This document shows positions 62,991-64,000 of a DNA stretch of 64,000 bases, in pieces. The stretch is from Oasisia sp. SBJ-2009 (taxonomy: Eukaryota; Annelida; Polychaeta; Sabellida; Siboglinidae). The DNA lies in contig OZ024855.1 of NCBI GenBank assembly GCA_964017155.1, positions 124,001 through 188,000 on the forward strand. Direction: 5' to 3'. How positions within the stretch are numbered: position 1 is the first letter of the stretch; each line of letters begins with the position of its first letter. Below the pieces are notes generated by a model. The model was not told where the DNA came from. It searched no databases and saw only the letters and a program-made list of their open reading frames with translations. Made by a program: the position numbers and the translations under genes.

Positions 62991-64000
62991 CAAGTCGGAA
63001 ACACCTCAATGTTGCTATTATATCAGTATTTTTGCCAACATTTGATACTTGATTAAATTAATTCATTCAATTTTAATCATCTTGCGCGTATTTATGTTTT
63101 ATAAACAGCGCGTCTTGGCAAACTTTTGAGGTCGAAAAGACAGCGCGATTTGTGCCAGTCGCAAGCGCAGCGGTGCATGTTACTGCGCTGAGCATACGAA
63201 ATGAGCGATAAACAGTTTGTTTATGCCGACCGCGCTGTCTTTTCGACCTCAAAAGTCTGCTAAGACGCGCTGTATATAAAACATTAATATGCGCAAGATG
63301 ATTATAATTGATTGAATTAACAAAATCAAGTATCAAAGGTTGGCAAAAATACAGTTATAATACCAAAATTGAGGTGGGCCCGACTTGTACATGAGTGCCA
63401 ACACTTGCGGGCGCGTACCTTCACGCGCAATCTCTCATAAAAGCACGTATACTCTCAATTTGTTTTCAGTATTTCACTATTTGGCACTTATGTACAAGTC
63501 GGAAACACCTCAATGTTGCTATTATATCAGTATTTTTGCCAACATTTGATACTTGATTAAATTAATTCATTCAATTTTAATCATCTTGCGCGTATTTATG
63601 TTTTATAAACAGCGCGTCTTGGCAAACTTTTGAGGTCGAAAAGACAGCGCGATTTGTGCCAGTCGCAAGCGCAGCGGTGCATGTTACTGCGCTGAGCATA
63701 CGAAATGAGCGATAAACAGTTTGTTTATGCCGACCGCGCTGTCTTTTCGACCTCAAAAGTCTGCTAAGACGCGCTGTATATAAAACATTAATATGCGCAA
63801 GATGATTATAATTGATTGAATTAACAAAATCAAGTATCAAATGTTGGCAAAAATACAGTTATAATACCAAAATTGAGGTGGGCCCGACTTGTACATGAGT
63901 GCCAACACTTGCGGGCGCGTACCTTCACGCGCAATCTCTCATAAAAGCACGTATACTCTCAATTTGTTTTCAGTATTTCACTATTTGGCACTTATGTACA
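62991..64000. repeat. Two R units and the cut start of the next unit (units 125-126)
   Basis: Both units are R cores with A loops and GGAAACACC. Unit 125 has TCAAAGGTTGG and unit 126 has TCAAATGTTGG. Positions 63999-64000 are the first two bases of unit 127, so the array continues beyond the window. Confidence 0.88.

Larger units (their letters stand above)
1..64000. repeat. Satellite DNA array, 127 tandem copies of a ~504-bp monomer
   Basis: The same roughly 504-bp sequence recurs from the first to the last base, always in the same orientation. Landmarks such as CAAGTCGG at the unit start, GGGCCCGAC near unit position 386 and TTTCAGTATTTCACTATTTG near the unit end recur every 504 bases. By my count 113 units are 504 bp, 13 are 503 bp (single-base deletions) and one is 507 bp. 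No unrelated sequence interrupts the array, and no flank is reached at either end. Units differ by scattered substitutions that fall into shared haplotypes, as expected from unequal exchange and gene conversion. The family is not one I recognise. A eukaryotic heterochromatic satellite is the best reading; no bacterial or phage feature is visible. Confidence 0.98.

Noticed and set aside
1..64000. CRISPR array or other prokaryotic repeat system
   Set aside because: The period is 504 bp, the whole unit is repeated with no unique spacers, and no cas-like or other gene is present.

Overview
The whole window is one uninterrupted satellite DNA array: 127 head-to-tail copies of a 504-bp monomer plus 2 bases of a 128th (positions 63999-64000). 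It contains no flanking unique DNA, no recognisable gene, no RNA gene and no transposon insertion. Counting by hand, 113 units are 504 bp, 13 are 503 bp and one (33765-34271) is 507 bp, which sums exactly to 63,998. Tens of kilobases of diverged but homogenised monomers with nested higher-order repeats is typical of eukaryotic heterochromatin (centromeric, pericentromeric or subtelomeric), probably from a long-read assembly. I do not recognise the satellite and cannot name the species. The unit is about 39% GC.

Each monomer is built as a very large imperfect inverted repeat. In the first unit, positions 1-157 pair with 241-397 without a gap (139 of 157 positions match, about 88.5%). The pairing continues across the monomer junction (398-411 with 491-504, 13 of 14), giving arms of about 171 bp. 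The arms are separated alternately by an inner loop (158-240, 83 nt) and an outer loop (412-490, 79 nt). The array is therefore a chain: arm, inner loop, inverted arm, outer loop, and so on. This suggests an origin from a foldback or MITE-like element with long terminal inverted repeats, but no coding sequence or target-site duplication is left to prove it.

Diagnostic bases define three inner-core classes. R has CAGCGG, CTGAGCATACG and GACCGCGCTG. H has GAATTGTG, CAGAGG, GTGCATATGAA and GACCACGCTG. D has GTGCATATCAA, GACGACGCTGTTTTTT and TATATCAAAC. There are two outer-loop classes. A has GAGTGCC and GCGTACCTTC and is usually followed by CGGAAACACC. B has AATGCC and GCGCAACTTC and is usually followed by CGGACCCACC. 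Units are numbered 0-126 from the left.

Layout: the left domain (1-33764, units 0-66) holds four-unit (about 2,015 bp), five-unit (2,520 bp) and two-unit (1,008 bp) higher-order repeats, many carrying CTACTAT in the left arm and GTTGCAAGC in the core. Units 67-68 (33765-34774) are divergent and form a boundary. The right domain (34775-64000) is mostly R-H dimers (about 1,008 bp) and R-D-H trimers (about 1,511 bp) and lacks those two left-domain markers. It also holds a 2.5-kb block repeated almost exactly 9 kb away. The small open frames that recur every 504 bp are by-products of a repeat whose length is a multiple of three; I do not consider them genes.
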